Notes: generated by a model not told the origin, from the letters alone. Shown: positions 7,950 through 17,456, counted from the stretch's first letter. The stretch: 64,000 nt of DNA from Paenibacillus fonticola DSM 21315 (GCF_000381905.1 NZ_KB907257.1:1-64000), one strand, 5' to 3'. Made by a program: numbers and translations.

Positions 7950-9473
7950 ATGAACAAGCGAACTTCCATACTTCAACATATAAAGGTACATGGAGTTTAT
8001 CCACTTTTTTTGAAAGGAGTCAGCGAATCGCTCATGAACCCAAATAAAATTTGCTTCATTTATTGCGCAAACCGACTAGAACAATTGCTAGAATCTACAC
8101 GTCATATTTCAGCCCTCTATATTCCCGACGGATTTGAAGTAGAAGTTTTAATTATTTGCGGGGCTAAAAGCATGGCATCAGGCTACAATCGAGCGATGCT
8201 TGAGTCTGATGCGAAATATAAAGTGTACCTGCATCAAGATGTCTACATCCTTAATGAAAATTTCATTCAAGATACGATTCATATTTTTCAGCAGCATGCA
8301 AACCTGGGTCTGATAGGCGTAATTGGCTCAGCCTACGTTCCGGAAAACGGAATGTGGTGGGACTCCGGCGAAAACTACGGTCAGGTTTACGGCAGCCACT
8401 CAGGCAGCATGGAACTGCTGGCCTTCAATCCATGTGAAAAAGAACGCTCGTATCAGCCTGTTACAGCTGTCGATGGATTGCTCATCATGACGCAAACGGA
8501 TATTTCCTGGCGCGATGATCTATTCCATAATTGGGACTTCTATGATATATCACAGTGCATGGAATTTGCCCGGGCCGGTTATGAGATTGGCATCCCTCAT
8601 CAGGATACCCCTTGGGTTGTTCATGACTGCGGAGTAGCTGATCTGGCTAATTATGAGGACAATCGTGTACGTTTCCTCCAGGAATATGGCGAGGATATCC
8701 GCAAGAGCTTTATAGCCTATTATGAGAATCGATGCAACCAATTTCCGTCAGGGACAGCATCCAGTAACGTTTTAAACTTGTCTTTGATTGAGAAGCATAA
8801 GCAACAATTTAACATAAATTCCGATTGCCAAAGTACATTTGAAAAGGAGCGCTGTACAACAATGAGTATAAATGATGAGTTTCAAATTTCTGAAATGCTT
8901 GAGAGGGTCAAAAATACGGAAGGTTATTTAATGGAGCTTGAAATACTAGCTCTCCTTCATCTGCCTCTGCTGGTAGATCATATTTCAGGCGGCCTCGTTG
9001 AAATCGGAACCTTCAAGGGAAAAAGCGCGATCGCACTCGGACTGAGCAGTCAATATCTTACAACGCAAAAACGTCCCATTCATATTATCGATCCCTTTTA
9101 TCATCCCGCCTTGCCCGTAAACTATGAAGACGATTTCGATGAAAATATCCGCAACGCTGGTTTGGAGCCTCACATTCGGAAAATCAAAAAGCCTAGCCAA
9201 GAAGCTTACGACGACTGCCCTCCAGCAATTGCAGCGCTGTTCATTGATGGTGATCACAGTTATAACGGGGTTAAGCACGATATTATCTATTATGCATCAC
9301 GAGTCGTCTCTGGCGGAATCATTGCCTTCCATGACTACTCCTATAAAACATGCCCAGGATATGAATGGGCAGAACTGCCCGGTGTTACCCAAGCGGTGGA
9401 TGAGATGCGTTTAGATGATAATTACTCTTATTTGTGTGACTATAACAGCCTGCGGCTTTTCCGTAAGATATAA
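7950..9473 (+). CDS. Glycosyltransferase-like / SAM methyltransferase fusion
   Basis: The N-terminal half (about 30-255) resembles small GT2-like domains of the Glyco_tranf_2_5 type: KICFIYCANRLEQLLES, an N-terminal beta strand region, YLHQDVYI with an acidic DV pair, and AVDGLLIMTQ. The C-terminal half (about 310-505) is a class I methyltransferase of the Methyltransf_24 type: GGLVEIGTFKGKSAIALGL is the SAM-binding loop, and ALFIDGDHSYNGV with IAFHDY are family motifs. The start is unsure: the ATG at 7950 has no clear ribosome site, and the ATG at 8034 has AAAGGAG but 14 bases away. It is followed at 14 bases by another glycosyltransferase, so surface glycan assembly and methylation is inferred. 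Confidence 0.78.
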   Translation: MNKRTSILQHIKVHGVYPLFLKGVSESLMNPNKICFIYCANRLEQLLESTRHISALYIPDGFEVEVLIICGAKSMASGYNRAMLESDAKYKVYLHQDVYILNENFIQDTIHIFQQHANLGLIGVIGSAYVPENGMWWDSGENYGQVYGSHSGSMELLAFNPCEKERSYQPVTAVDGLLIMTQTDISWRDDLFHNWDFYDISQCMEFARAGYEIGIPHQDTPWVVHDCGVADLANYEDNRVRFLQEYGEDIRKSFIAYYENRCNQFPSGTASSNVLNLSLIEKHKQQFNINSDCQSTFEKERCTTMSINDEFQISEMLERVKNTEGYLMELEILALLHLPLLVDHISGGLVEIGTFKGKSAIALGLSSQYLTTQKRPIHIIDPFYHPALPVNYEDDFDENIRNAGLEPHIRKIKKPSQEAYDDCPPAIAALFIDGDHSYNGVKHDIIYYASRVVSGGIIAFHDYSYKTCPGYEWAELPGVTQAVDEMRLDDNYSYLCDYNSLRLFRKI

Positions 9474-9487
9474 AGCCGTGATCGTAC

Positions 9488-10549
9488 ATGATGATTACAA
9501 ATCGCCGGCTCGCTGTTATTGACACATTTTTTCCTTGGCAGTTAAGCGGGTTTCGTTACTGGGAAAATATTCAAATCCATGCCCAGCGTCCAGACACTTT
9601 GTTTTTTGCCACAGAACCTCATTCGGACAAATTCCCTAAAATTGTATATCCGTTCTCTCAGTTTAAGAAGTTAGCTGACTCCGAAGGAATTACAGACGTA
9701 TATTGTGTTTTTTTAAACTTAGTATTAAGTCTGCTGGGGGCTTACACACTGCCTGATGGCACCCAAGTGCCAGGCTCGAATCCATATATAAATATTAGGG
9801 ACTTCTTAATGGAGCGCAAGATTAAACTGCACACGACACTGTATCCAGGCGGCGGACTCGCTCAGGGAACTAGGCCTGAATTTTTCGACATTGTAACAGC
9901 CAATTGTTCAACCATCTTTACTAATGTTGAAGAAGTTCTCTTAAATATTAAGACGAGTATTTATCAACCTGTCGTAATAAATACTGAACTGTACAATCTC
10001 GCTGCAAGATGCTGGAGTCCCCCCTTTCATCTCATTTTTTGCGCCTTCAATTATCCCAGGAAGGGCTTCCCTTTACTTGTTAAAGCTTACAACAGTCTCA
10101 ATTCAGATGATTTTCACCTCCATATCGTAGGTAATTGGGAGGATCAACTTTCACAATTAAAAAATAAGCGCTATACGTTTCATGGTGCACTGCAACCCGA
10201 AAAATTGGCGCTTCTGTACCAGCACTGCCACGTATTCATCAATTGCAGCAGGCCTGACCACCTAGCTTTGGACGGTTTTCCTACTACGACTGCGGCAGAT
10301 GCCATGGCTACGGGCTGCCTTCTGTTGACGACAAATCCTCGGAATGACCAGCTCATATTAAAAGAAGGAATGGATTATTTGAAAATAGACGCTGAGGCCC
10401 AGTCCATTCTCCATAGCCTAAACTGGATCAGCAATCATACCCGCAAGGCAAAACGGATAGCGGCGAATGGTGCAAAGACCGTCAGATCCAGCTTCAATAT
10501 GAAAAAGATCGTGAACAAAAAATTGACACATCTACTCGGTAATACCTAA
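9488..10549 (+). CDS. Glycosyltransferase, GT4-like
   Basis: A 353-residue protein whose C-terminal half has the GT-B nucleotide-sugar-binding fold: FNYPRKGFPLLVKAY (about 190-205), LHIVGNWED, YTFHGALQPEKLALLYQ and FPTTTAADAMATGCLLLTT, the counterpart of the family's E-x7-E region. The N-terminal acceptor domain is divergent. There is no signal peptide or membrane segment, so it probably acts on the cytoplasmic face. It follows the fusion gene closely and probably shares its transcript. Donor and acceptor are unknown. Confidence 0.75.
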   Translation: MMITNRRLAVIDTFFPWQLSGFRYWENIQIHAQRPDTLFFATEPHSDKFPKIVYPFSQFKKLADSEGITDVYCVFLNLVLSLLGAYTLPDGTQVPGSNPYINIRDFLMERKIKLHTTLYPGGGLAQGTRPEFFDIVTANCSTIFTNVEEVLLNIKTSIYQPVVINTELYNLAARCWSPPFHLIFCAFNYPRKGFPLLVKAYNSLNSDDFHLHIVGNWEDQLSQLKNKRYTFHGALQPEKLALLYQHCHVFINCSRPDHLALDGFPTTTAADAMATGCLLLTTNPRNDQLILKEGMDYLKIDAEAQSILHSLNWISNHTRKAKRIAANGAKTVRSSFNMKKIVNKKLTHLLGNT

Positions 10550-10620
10550 AGCAATTTCGGTAGAGATGGGACTGTCCAATAAGGCCCTAAAATAAAAATT
10601 GGACGGACAACTAATACAAA

Positions 10621-10688
10621 AAACCTTGCGATAAATCATGATTTCCCACGCACAAGGAACGGGGGCATCATTGTTTACCGCAAGGTTT
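10621..10688 (-). terminator. Long-loop inverted repeat, probable terminator of the minus-strand glycan operon
   Basis: AAACCTTGCG (10621-10630) and CGCAAGGTTT (10679-10688) are perfect complements 48 bases apart; the loop includes a small palindrome AAATCATGATTT. On the minus strand the 3' arm continues into a T6 run. It lies 10 bases past the stop at 10698 and between two convergent genes. The long loop is unusual for a simple terminator. Confidence 0.6.
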
Positions 10689-10697
10689 ACCTAATTA

Positions 10698-11342
10698 TTA
10701 CCGTATAATCTTTTTTTTGAAGACAGCGGGAACACCTGCATACAGGGCATTCGCAGGCACCGTATCCTTGACAAACGCTCCGCCGCCAATGATTGACCAA
10801 GCTCCGATCGTCACCTTTTCTCGGACAGCTGATCCCGTACCGATAAACACGCCTTCCTCCATTGTTACGTTACCGCTAATGTTTACGCCGGGGGAAATAG
10901 TGCAGTGCTCGGCAATCGTCACATCATGGGCCAAAGTAACCTGCGTATTGATGATAACAAATTTTCCGATGTTCACGTTAATGCTCACGATCGATCCGGC
11001 ACAAACGATGCTATTATCGTCAACCTGACTGCTTCGCGGAATATTAACAGCTGGATGAACAAGCGGACCGGCTAATCGAAAACCGGCGTCCCTCGTTTTG
11101 CGGGCAAATTTTCTCTTTAAAACAGGATCACCCACCCCGCTGCAAATCACTTCCACTTCATTTCTGTAAGCATAAATATGTTGAATATCTCCTAGTACAG
11201 GAACGCCATCCACCATTTGCCCCCGCATTTCCTCCCGTTCATCCAGAAACCCGGCTACGTTCCGTCCTAGTACTTCGCACAGGGCGAGAACTTCCCGCCC
11301 CATTCCTCCGCAGCCCCAAATGACCAGTTTTGCATCATGCAT
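10698..11342 (-). CDS. NeuD/PglD-type sugar O- or N-acyltransferase
   Basis: A 214-residue protein with the two-part NeuD architecture. The N-terminal Rossmann-like domain starts LVIWGCGGMGREVLAL and contains GFLDE; the C-terminal left-handed beta helix (about 100-205) has hexapeptide repeats such as HDVTIAEHCTISPGVNISG, ending AGVPAVFKKK. Such enzymes acylate amino sugars with acyl-CoA; the His in LAHDVT is the likely general base. The ATG overlaps the 3' end of the aminotransferase gene by 8 bases, which suggests coupled translation. An aminotransferase next to an acyltransferase is the usual pair for making an N-acylated amino sugar. Confidence 0.88.
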   Translation of the reverse strand: MHDAKLVIWGCGGMGREVLALCEVLGRNVAGFLDEREEMRGQMVDGVPVLGDIQHIYAYRNEVEVICSGVGDPVLKRKFARKTRDAGFRLAGPLVHPAVNIPRSSQVDDNSIVCAGSIVSINVNIGKFVIINTQVTLAHDVTIAEHCTISPGVNISGNVTMEEGVFIGTGSAVREKVTIGAWSIIGGGAFVKDTVPANALYAGVPAVFKKKIIR

Positions 11343-12444
11343 TCGCTAGACACCTGACGATGTGCTCGATTTGCTCTTGCTCCATGTCTTCCCAAATGGG
11401 TAAGCTAATAATCCGGTTACTGATATCCTCAGTAATGTTGAGCAATCCTCGAGGGTGCAGCTCAAACATTTGATGAAGGTGACAAGGTGGTGAGAAATAA
11501 GTTCTAACCTGTATGCCTGATGCGTCCAGCTTGTTGACGTAATATTTATTGTCCCGATCGGTTCGGCACAGGACCGGATAAAACTGATATGCCACTTTGC
11601 CTTTTGCCTGCTGAACTCTCCATCCCAAATCAGAGAGCTTATGTCTCCTCCAAGCTTCCTCATACCATTCTCCAATTTGCTCCCGTTTCGCAATCTTCTC
11701 ATGAAATACATCCAGTGTAGCCAGCCCTATAGCCGCCGTATACTCTGATATTTTCCCATTCAAACCCAATTGCTTCGATTCCCGTTGTTCGTTAAATCCA
11801 AAGTTGGCGGAACGCCGTATACTTTGGATCAGCTCCTGGTCTCCACTGTAAACGATCGCCCCTTCTCCGATCCCGAATGATTTCGTGGCATGGAAGCTGT
11901 AGACGATCGCTCCCTGGAACCCTCGCTCATCTTGCTGCGCCAGAGCAGAACCGAAACTGGAAGCGCCATCGATAACAACCGGTATGCCGCGCTGGAGCAA
12001 AGACTCATAATAGGCGAAGTTGAGGGAAGCACCGAACGTGGCGTAAGGAACAACTACAGCCACTTCCTCCCCAAGCATCTGTATGGCTTCCTCCAGCCTC
12101 TTTTCATCCATACACCAATGATCTGGATCTATATCGATATAATAAGGCTCTAACCCGCACCATAATGAACTCAGCGGAGTAGCCGGGAAGGTAAAGCTGG
12201 GCATAAGAGCATATTTGCCCCGGCGTCTCAACTGCGCAGTGGCGAGCATCAGACCGATTGTCGCATTGCTAACGGTCACTACAGCACCTTCATTATTAAA
12301 GTATTCAAGAAGAATTCGTTCCTCGAACGCTCTATTCAACGGACCGTTATTCGTATAAATTCTTGAAGCATCAATCCGTTCCAAATAATGTTGATAGCTT
12401 TCTTTCGGTACGAGCTTTGGCTTAAGAAATGGAATATAGTGCAT
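11335..12444 (-). CDS. DegT/DnrJ/EryC1/StrS-type sugar aminotransferase
   Basis: A PLP-dependent sugar aminotransferase of about 369 residues. The motif SFHATKSFGIGEGA contains the Schiff-base lysine; VTVSNATIGLMLA binds cofactor phosphate; VVIDGASSFG carries the PLP-contacting aspartate. It would convert a keto nucleotide sugar to the amino sugar that the adjacent NeuD-type enzyme then acylates. Several in-frame starts exist: TTG 12462, ATG 12450, ATG 12444. I chose ATG 12444 for its 10-base spacing from AGGGA. The gene starts at the stop of the upstream glycosyltransferase, consistent with one operon. Confidence 0.9.
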   Translation of the reverse strand: MHYIPFLKPKLVPKESYQHYLERIDASRIYTNNGPLNRAFEERILLEYFNNEGAVVTVSNATIGLMLATAQLRRRGKYALMPSFTFPATPLSSLWCGLEPYYIDIDPDHWCMDEKRLEEAIQMLGEEVAVVVPYATFGASLNFAYYESLLQRGIPVVIDGASSFGSALAQQDERGFQGAIVYSFHATKSFGIGEGAIVYSGDQELIQSIRRSANFGFNEQRESKQLGLNGKISEYTAAIGLATLDVFHEKIAKREQIGEWYEEAWRRHKLSDLGWRVQQAKGKVAYQFYPVLCRTDRDNKYYVNKLDASGIQVRTYFSPPCHLHQMFELHPRGLLNITEDISNRIISLPIWEDMEQEQIEHIVRCLANA

Positions 12445-12458
12445 TGACATCACTTCCC

Positions 12459-13145
12459 TCAATGTTTCATTGTTAGAGGCTCGGGGTATCTGGCCGTCTT
12501 TATCCCGAGCTCCACCATACGTCGAACTTTATTCCAATCCCCAGGCTCATTCAGCAAATAAGATCGGGGATCCCAAGGAATACATTTTAACCAGTTATGA
12601 TAAAACATCGATGAAGTCGTCACTTTTGCGCACATGAGCGGCTCGGCATCATTCATTACCCATTGCTCGGGACCAATTAAATAATAAAACGGGTGATAAA
12701 TGAGATCGGCTTGAGTTTCTTTCGCAAAAGCGACCAGCTTCTCAATACGGTCGTCAAAAAACTCATCATCGTCGTCCAAATGTGTAATAAAATGACCGGT
12801 CGCTAACTCCAGCGCACGGTTCGTCGGGATGCTTCCCGCCACGAGCCAGCGTTGATAAGTTTCACTCGGGTACTCTCCTCTGCTCTCCCTATTTTCGAAT
12901 TTAATTCTGGGATCATTGAATTGGCGTATGACATCCGCGGTATGATCGGTACAGCCATCACCTACTACAATAATTTCCAAATTGGTGTACGTTTGCCGCA
13001 CCGCTGATTTCAAGCTGCAGTTCAATAATGCGTCAGCCCGATTGTAAGTAGGGATACAGATCGTAACTAGGGGCTGCTCCAACTCATATATTTTCTTATA
13101 TTGTTCTGTGCTGGCCGCTTGTAAGAAATCAGCTGGCGTCACCAT
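12459..13145 (-). CDS. Family 2 glycosyltransferase
   Basis: A GT-A fold enzyme of 228 residues. LVTICIPTYNRADALLNC opens the domain, IIVVGDGCTDHT is the nucleotide-binding region and THLDDDDEFFDDRIEKL contains the DxD-type metal site. The longer open frame upstream to 13385 is not used: ATG 13145 has a good ribosome site (AGAGGTGAG) and family homology begins there. The gene overlaps the 3' end of the large fusion gene by 17 bases. It probably adds a sugar during glycan assembly at the cytoplasmic face. Confidence 0.87.
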   Translation of the reverse strand: MVTPADFLQAASTEQYKKIYELEQPLVTICIPTYNRADALLNCSLKSAVRQTYTNLEIIVVGDGCTDHTADVIRQFNDPRIKFENRESRGEYPSETYQRWLVAGSIPTNRALELATGHFITHLDDDDEFFDDRIEKLVAFAKETQADLIYHPFYYLIGPEQWVMNDAEPLMCAKVTTSSMFYHNWLKCIPWDPRSYLLNEPGDWNKVRRMVELGIKTARYPEPLTMKH

Positions 13146-15669
13146 TAAACTCACCTCTAGGCACCACATGGGTAAAAGAATAAATAAAATCAAAGTTTGT
13201 CTTCTCCAGCAGCTGCTCATTATTTGTAAAATAAAGATGAGGTCCGATTTTGCGAATACCGTGAATCGGTTCATTAAAATAACTTTTGACAAGAGCGATG
13301 ACAAGCGTTTGTTCGTTGCAAATGTCAAGCAGCTTATGCTGCCATTCCTCTTTCGGGGCGCCCCAATGATCGGGACAGTAAACAAATACCGAACTTTTGC
13401 CGCTTGCCGCTACGATTTCCGCTATTTTGTCGGGATCGCTTTGATTAATAAACAGAGACAATGGCATTTTCGGCAGCTCCCAGCTTCTTCCCCACTTTGC
13501 CTCAAAATACGTTCTGTTGTTTGTAAATAAGCTGGACTTCTGCTCCTCATTCCACTGCTTGAACGTGGCATTCCCTTGATGAAATACGAATGCATCCTCA
13601 GCCACCGCAAGCCGGTATCCCGCTTGCTGCATCCGCAAGCAATAATCATCATCTTCAAACATGCCATAGCCGAAGTTTTTATCCAAATGGCCAATTTTCG
13701 CAAAGACCGTCTTTTTAATTGCCACACAGAAAAAGCCGAGCATTTCGGAATATCTCATTTTTTGATTGTAAAGCTCATGGAACTCATTCAACCAAGCTTC
13801 GTTCGCGCCTTGTATTTCATCACCTACAAAGAAATCCAGCTTCTGATCATTTCCTACAAAATTGGACACCGGTCCGACAGCACCGATTTTGTCATCCACT
13901 GTAAATGGCCGCAGTAAACGAGGGAGCCACTCTTTGGCAACGATGGTATCGTTGTTCAGCAGCACAACATAATCCCCTGTCGCATTCAATGTGCCGACAA
14001 TATTTCCTCCAGCAAATCCCGTATTCTCTGATAGTAATATCGTTTTGATATGGGGGTGTTGTAGTTTTAGCAAATGTGTTGTTGTCTCATCCGTCGATGC
14101 GTTATCGACGAGAATAATTTCAAGGCGCGGGTAGTCGGTATAGCGAAGAAGACTGTCTATGCATCTGCGGGTCAAATTCCAATTGTTATGCGTAACGACA
14201 ATGATGCTTACTTTAGGATACAGTTCATTCATGATGATCGCCTGGAAATCTTCATATCGATCGGCCCATGTATTATTGGCCGCAAATAGCCGGCGCTTCT
14301 CCACTTTCTCAGCGTGTTCCATGCTGTTCTGCTCCTGCAGAGCTTCCCAAATCGCAGCCTCGAACTCCTTTGCCCCTTTGGCAAGAGCGACATATTCCTG
14401 CATACTGTTCAACTCCGGCAATTCCGTCGATACGACCGGTTTACCCGCGGCTAAATATTCATATATTTTTACGGGATTCGTTGCCATTGTTAACTGGTTA
14501 ATGTAAAAAGGAATCAAGCACACATCAAACTGATGAAGGTAGGCAGGCAATTCCGAATACGGCTTTTCGCCTAATAGAAGTACGTTGCTTAACATCTCGA
14601 CTTTTGACGTATCGCTATAATAGGTATTCCCGATTAATACAAAATCCCAGTTTGGATTGCGTTCGGCCAGCTCATGGACGAGTCCCATGTCAAACCAGTC
14701 CGCGATAGCTCCGATGTAACCGATGACCGGTTTTCGAACGTTTGAAATATCGCTGGGCAGCTGGCTCGGCTTCTCTGCAAAATGTTTATAATCCCCTGCA
14801 TTTCGAATAAGATGTACGGAAGAATTCAATTGTTTGGCTTTTTCACACAACAGATCAGAAGAAGTGACGACAGCGTCGGAACGACTCAGCAAATTGGGCT
14901 CTAAAGCAAGGAGTTCAGCAGATGTATTCGAAAATCCGGCATGCTCATCCATGCAATCGTAAATGACTTTATTATGATCAAGCTCAAAAACAAGGGTGGA
15001 CCAGAACGGAAGATCGACGATCGTTACGGTTTGATGTATACCAAACCTTTGCTTCAATGCTTCTATGGACCATTTCAAATACTGTTTATCAAGCGGATGT
15101 TTAATCGTATCCCGATAAGCGTTCAAGCGGGAATACGAGCATAGTGTGACCAGCCATACATTATTTTGCTTTTCTTCAATGCGTAATTTCGCTCGGATTT
15201 CCTCGAAGTCTGCATTGCGATTATTGATTTGTTCGGATTCAATGGAAAAATAAAATACACGGTATCCGTGCTGGGCAAATTGTTGGCACAATTGCTGAGG
15301 TCTTTGCCATCTGTAGTCCCAGTCAATGATAGGAAAGCGGAAAATATCGATATCCAGTGTGGCTGGTTGAGATTCCAGCGAATCCAACGTATGTGCTTTA
15401 CTCGGAAACGACCTCATTGTTAATTGCTCAGTTGCTGTATTTTTCAGCTGCATCTCCATCGGAGTAGGAATATGCTGCTGAGTTGCTGGGGCTGGAAAAT
15501 GAATAACAGACTTGGCGGGGAGTTTGGCCCGATTTCTCTTTGTAAATTCCCAGTATTGTATTCTTCTGATCAATCTCCTTTTTTGCAGCCGCGCCTGCTT
15601 CTTTCCCTTTTTCCATTTAACAACTCCATTTAACATCTTTAGTAACCTTCGCTGCTCTTTGGTATACAC
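13129..15669 (-). CDS. Two-domain glycosyltransferase (GT4-like plus GT2)
   Basis: An 846-residue protein with a basic N-terminus (1-50), a GT-B domain (about 105-475) and a GT-A domain (about 485-735). The first contains FPIIDWDYRWQRPQQLC, IGYIGAIADWFDMGL and PVKIYEYLAAGKPVVST, the GT4 donor-site motif. The second contains VSIIVVTHNNWNLTRRCI, ILVDNASTDETT, VVLLNNDTIV and GYGMFEDDDYCLRM. A C-terminal part (about 750-846) has no domain I recognise. The start is GTG at 15669 after AAAGGTGG. Such fusions probably transfer two sugars in succession to one acceptor; linkage and donors are unknown. Confidence 0.9.
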   Translation of the reverse strand: MYTKEQRRLLKMLNGVVKWKKGKKQARLQKRRLIRRIQYWEFTKRNRAKLPAKSVIHFPAPATQQHIPTPMEMQLKNTATEQLTMRSFPSKAHTLDSLESQPATLDIDIFRFPIIDWDYRWQRPQQLCQQFAQHGYRVFYFSIESEQINNRNADFEEIRAKLRIEEKQNNVWLVTLCSYSRLNAYRDTIKHPLDKQYLKWSIEALKQRFGIHQTVTIVDLPFWSTLVFELDHNKVIYDCMDEHAGFSNTSAELLALEPNLLSRSDAVVTSSDLLCEKAKQLNSSVHLIRNAGDYKHFAEKPSQLPSDISNVRKPVIGYIGAIADWFDMGLVHELAERNPNWDFVLIGNTYYSDTSKVEMLSNVLLLGEKPYSELPAYLHQFDVCLIPFYINQLTMATNPVKIYEYLAAGKPVVSTELPELNSMQEYVALAKGAKEFEAAIWEALQEQNSMEHAEKVEKRRLFAANNTWADRYEDFQAIIMNELYPKVSIIVVTHNNWNLTRRCIDSLLRYTDYPRLEIILVDNASTDETTTHLLKLQHPHIKTILLSENTGFAGGNIVGTLNATGDYVVLLNNDTIVAKEWLPRLLRPFTVDDKIGAVGPVSNFVGNDQKLDFFVGDEIQGANEAWLNEFHELYNQKMRYSEMLGFFCVAIKKTVFAKIGHLDKNFGYGMFEDDDYCLRMQQAGYRLAVAEDAFVFHQGNATFKQWNEEQKSSLFTNNRTYFEAKWGRSWELPKMPLSLFINQSDPDKIAEIVAASGKSSVFVYCPDHWGAPKEEWQHKLLDICNEQTLVIALVKSYFNEPIHGIRKIGPHLYFTNNEQLLEKTNFDFIYSFTHVVPRGEFNGDAS

Positions 15670-15705
15670 GCTGATCCACCTTTCTAAGTCCTAAATGATC
15701 TATTA

Positions 15706-16440
15706 TCAAATGCCCAGATAGTTTCTTACGATTTGTGGATGTGTTCCTGTAAAAGGAGTCGTTCGCACTTCATACTCCCCGTGGTGATAGGACCAATCCG
15801 GCTCCCCGATATTATCATATAGATTAACATCGCCACGCCGGTTATCGTTAAACTTGAACCTTTTGCCTAATGCGTAATGATAATGATACAGTGGAACATC
15901 GATGCGTTCGGAAGGCAGGGACCAAATATCACTGAATTCACCTCTTAGCGTACAGTGATGCTTCTCATCTTTATATCGAATCCCTCTTCCGTTTCTCCAC
16001 ATTCGAATAATATCATTGGACCATCTCTCATCATTAGCCGCATTGATCCGTATCGTCCAAGGATCTTTCCAAAAGTTTACGATCGGAAACTTAAGGACAT
16101 CGGCATTCGTCTGGGCCAATTTTTCAAACAATACCGAATCCAGCGCATCATCGAAAATTTCATCTGCGTCTATGTTGGCAATCCAATCCCCCTGAGCCTG
16201 ATCAACCATAAAATTCCGTACTTTGGATTCATCCCATTCATCGGTATAAGCTGTCCCCTGCCTGTTTCGGAATAGGTGAATATTGTGGCTATCCATATAG
16301 GATTTGATGATGGGGATGGATTGATCGGTACTCCCCCCATCTACAATTATGATTTCATCCGCGAAGGTTACGGCTCTTTCCAGAAATAGTCGCAAAAAGG
16401 TCTCCTCATTCAAAACGGGCGTTATTACCGTTAACTTCAT
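15706..16440 (-). CDS. Family 2 glycosyltransferase
   Basis: A 244-residue GT2 protein starting MKLTVITPVLNEETFLRLFL, with EIIIVDGGSTDQS and WIANIDADEIFDDAL, which holds the metal-binding DxD. The rest is a substrate-binding region rich in aromatic residues. It is the first gene of the minus-strand glycan operon (16440 down to 10698), 36 bases before the large fusion enzyme. The promoter must lie between 16441 and 16643, shared with the divergent glycosyltransferase gene. Confidence 0.88.
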   Translation of the reverse strand: MKLTVITPVLNEETFLRLFLERAVTFADEIIIVDGGSTDQSIPIIKSYMDSHNIHLFRNRQGTAYTDEWDESKVRNFMVDQAQGDWIANIDADEIFDDALDSVLFEKLAQTNADVLKFPIVNFWKDPWTIRINAANDERWSNDIIRMWRNGRGIRYKDEKHHCTLRGEFSDIWSLPSERIDVPLYHYHYALGKRFKFNDNRRGDVNLYDNIGEPDWSYHHGEYEVRTTPFTGTHPQIVRNYLGI

Positions 16441-16643
16441 CTGTCACCACACTCCAATGGTCATATATTGCACAGTCTATTCCAGCTGGATGGCCGGGAA
16501 CATCGGCATTTGCCTGTTTTATGTGTGAAACAACTAATGAGGCGAGAAATAGTCATTTATATTAAGCGCTGCCTTCATCCGTCGCATATGTTAGAGAGAA
16601 ACAATAAAAAATGAGCATAAAACGGAAAGGGGCGCTCGATTTG

Positions 16644-17378
16644 ATGCTCGATCTCATCATTGTCACGTATAACTCCGCCTCATATATCAAGAAATGTATC
16701 CAGGCCATACGTGAGCACACGCCTCCGGAATACACGATTATCATTGTCGATAACGGCAGCACAGACGGTACCATTCAATACGCCGAGAACTGCCCTGATA
16801 TTGTACTCCTGAAAAATGAGCGCAACACGGGCTTTGCCAGTGCCGTAAACCGCGGAATATTACAGGGAAATGGAGAGACCGTCGCCGTCATGAATCCAGA
16901 TGTATTTGTTACAAGCGGCTGGCTCCCACCTCTTCTGGAAGCTCTTTGGGAGGATGAAAAAACGGCCATCGCAGCCCCCAAGTTAATCAACAGCGCCAAT
17001 CAGTTGGTTGGCGTGGGAACAGATTGGGATTGGAAGTCTCCTTACTTTCTCTGTCCGGACGAACCGGGGCTTTTGGAAGAGACGAGGGCCTGCTTAGCGA
17101 TCAATGGCGCTTGTTTTTTGTTAAAAAGACATTTATTGGAGAAGATCGGCTTGTTGGATGAGCACTACTTTCACTATTTTGAAGAAACGGATTATTGCTT
17201 CAACGCGAACTATTCCGGCTATAATGTCTTGTTTTGCCCGAAGAGTACGATTTATCACGAATATTACCCGAATCCGCAGCGCGATGAAGCCATCAGGCAA
17301 TATTGGGTCCAGAGTGAAGCTTATTTTAACAGCAAGTGGAGCTACCCGGGCAATGGCGTTATCATAAAAAAGAAATAA
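16644..17378 (+). CDS. Family 2 glycosyltransferase, rhamnosyltransferase-like
   Basis: A GT2 protein of 244 residues. LDLIIVTYNSASYIKKCI opens the fold, IIIVDNGSTDGT follows, then NTGFASAVNRGI, VAVMNPDVFV (a DxD variant) and YFHYFEETDYCFNA, a pattern common in rhamnosyl and related transferases. ATG 16644 is preferred to the upstream in-frame ATG 16611 because homology starts there and AAAGGGG lies 11 bases before it. It is transcribed away from the minus-strand glycan operon and followed by its own terminator. Confidence 0.88.
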   Translation: MLDLIIVTYNSASYIKKCIQAIREHTPPEYTIIIVDNGSTDGTIQYAENCPDIVLLKNERNTGFASAVNRGILQGNGETVAVMNPDVFVTSGWLPPLLEALWEDEKTAIAAPKLINSANQLVGVGTDWDWKSPYFLCPDEPGLLEETRACLAINGACFLLKRHLLEKIGLLDEHYFHYFEETDYCFNANYSGYNVLFCPKSTIYHEYYPNPQRDEAIRQYWVQSEAYFNSKWSYPGNGVIIKKK

Positions 17379-17379
17379 A

Positions 17380-17421
17380 AAGGTGTCCCTTTCGTCATTT
17401 CATGACCAAGGGGACACCCTT
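17380..17421 (+). terminator. Intrinsic terminator between convergent genes
   Basis: AAGGTGTCCC (17380-17389) pairs with GGGACACCCTT (17411-17421). It lies directly after the glycosyltransferase stop and before the end of the converging ABC exporter gene. Confidence 0.75.
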
Positions 17422-17456
17422 GCGTTGTTTCATCAATCTATTAATCTATTAATCTG

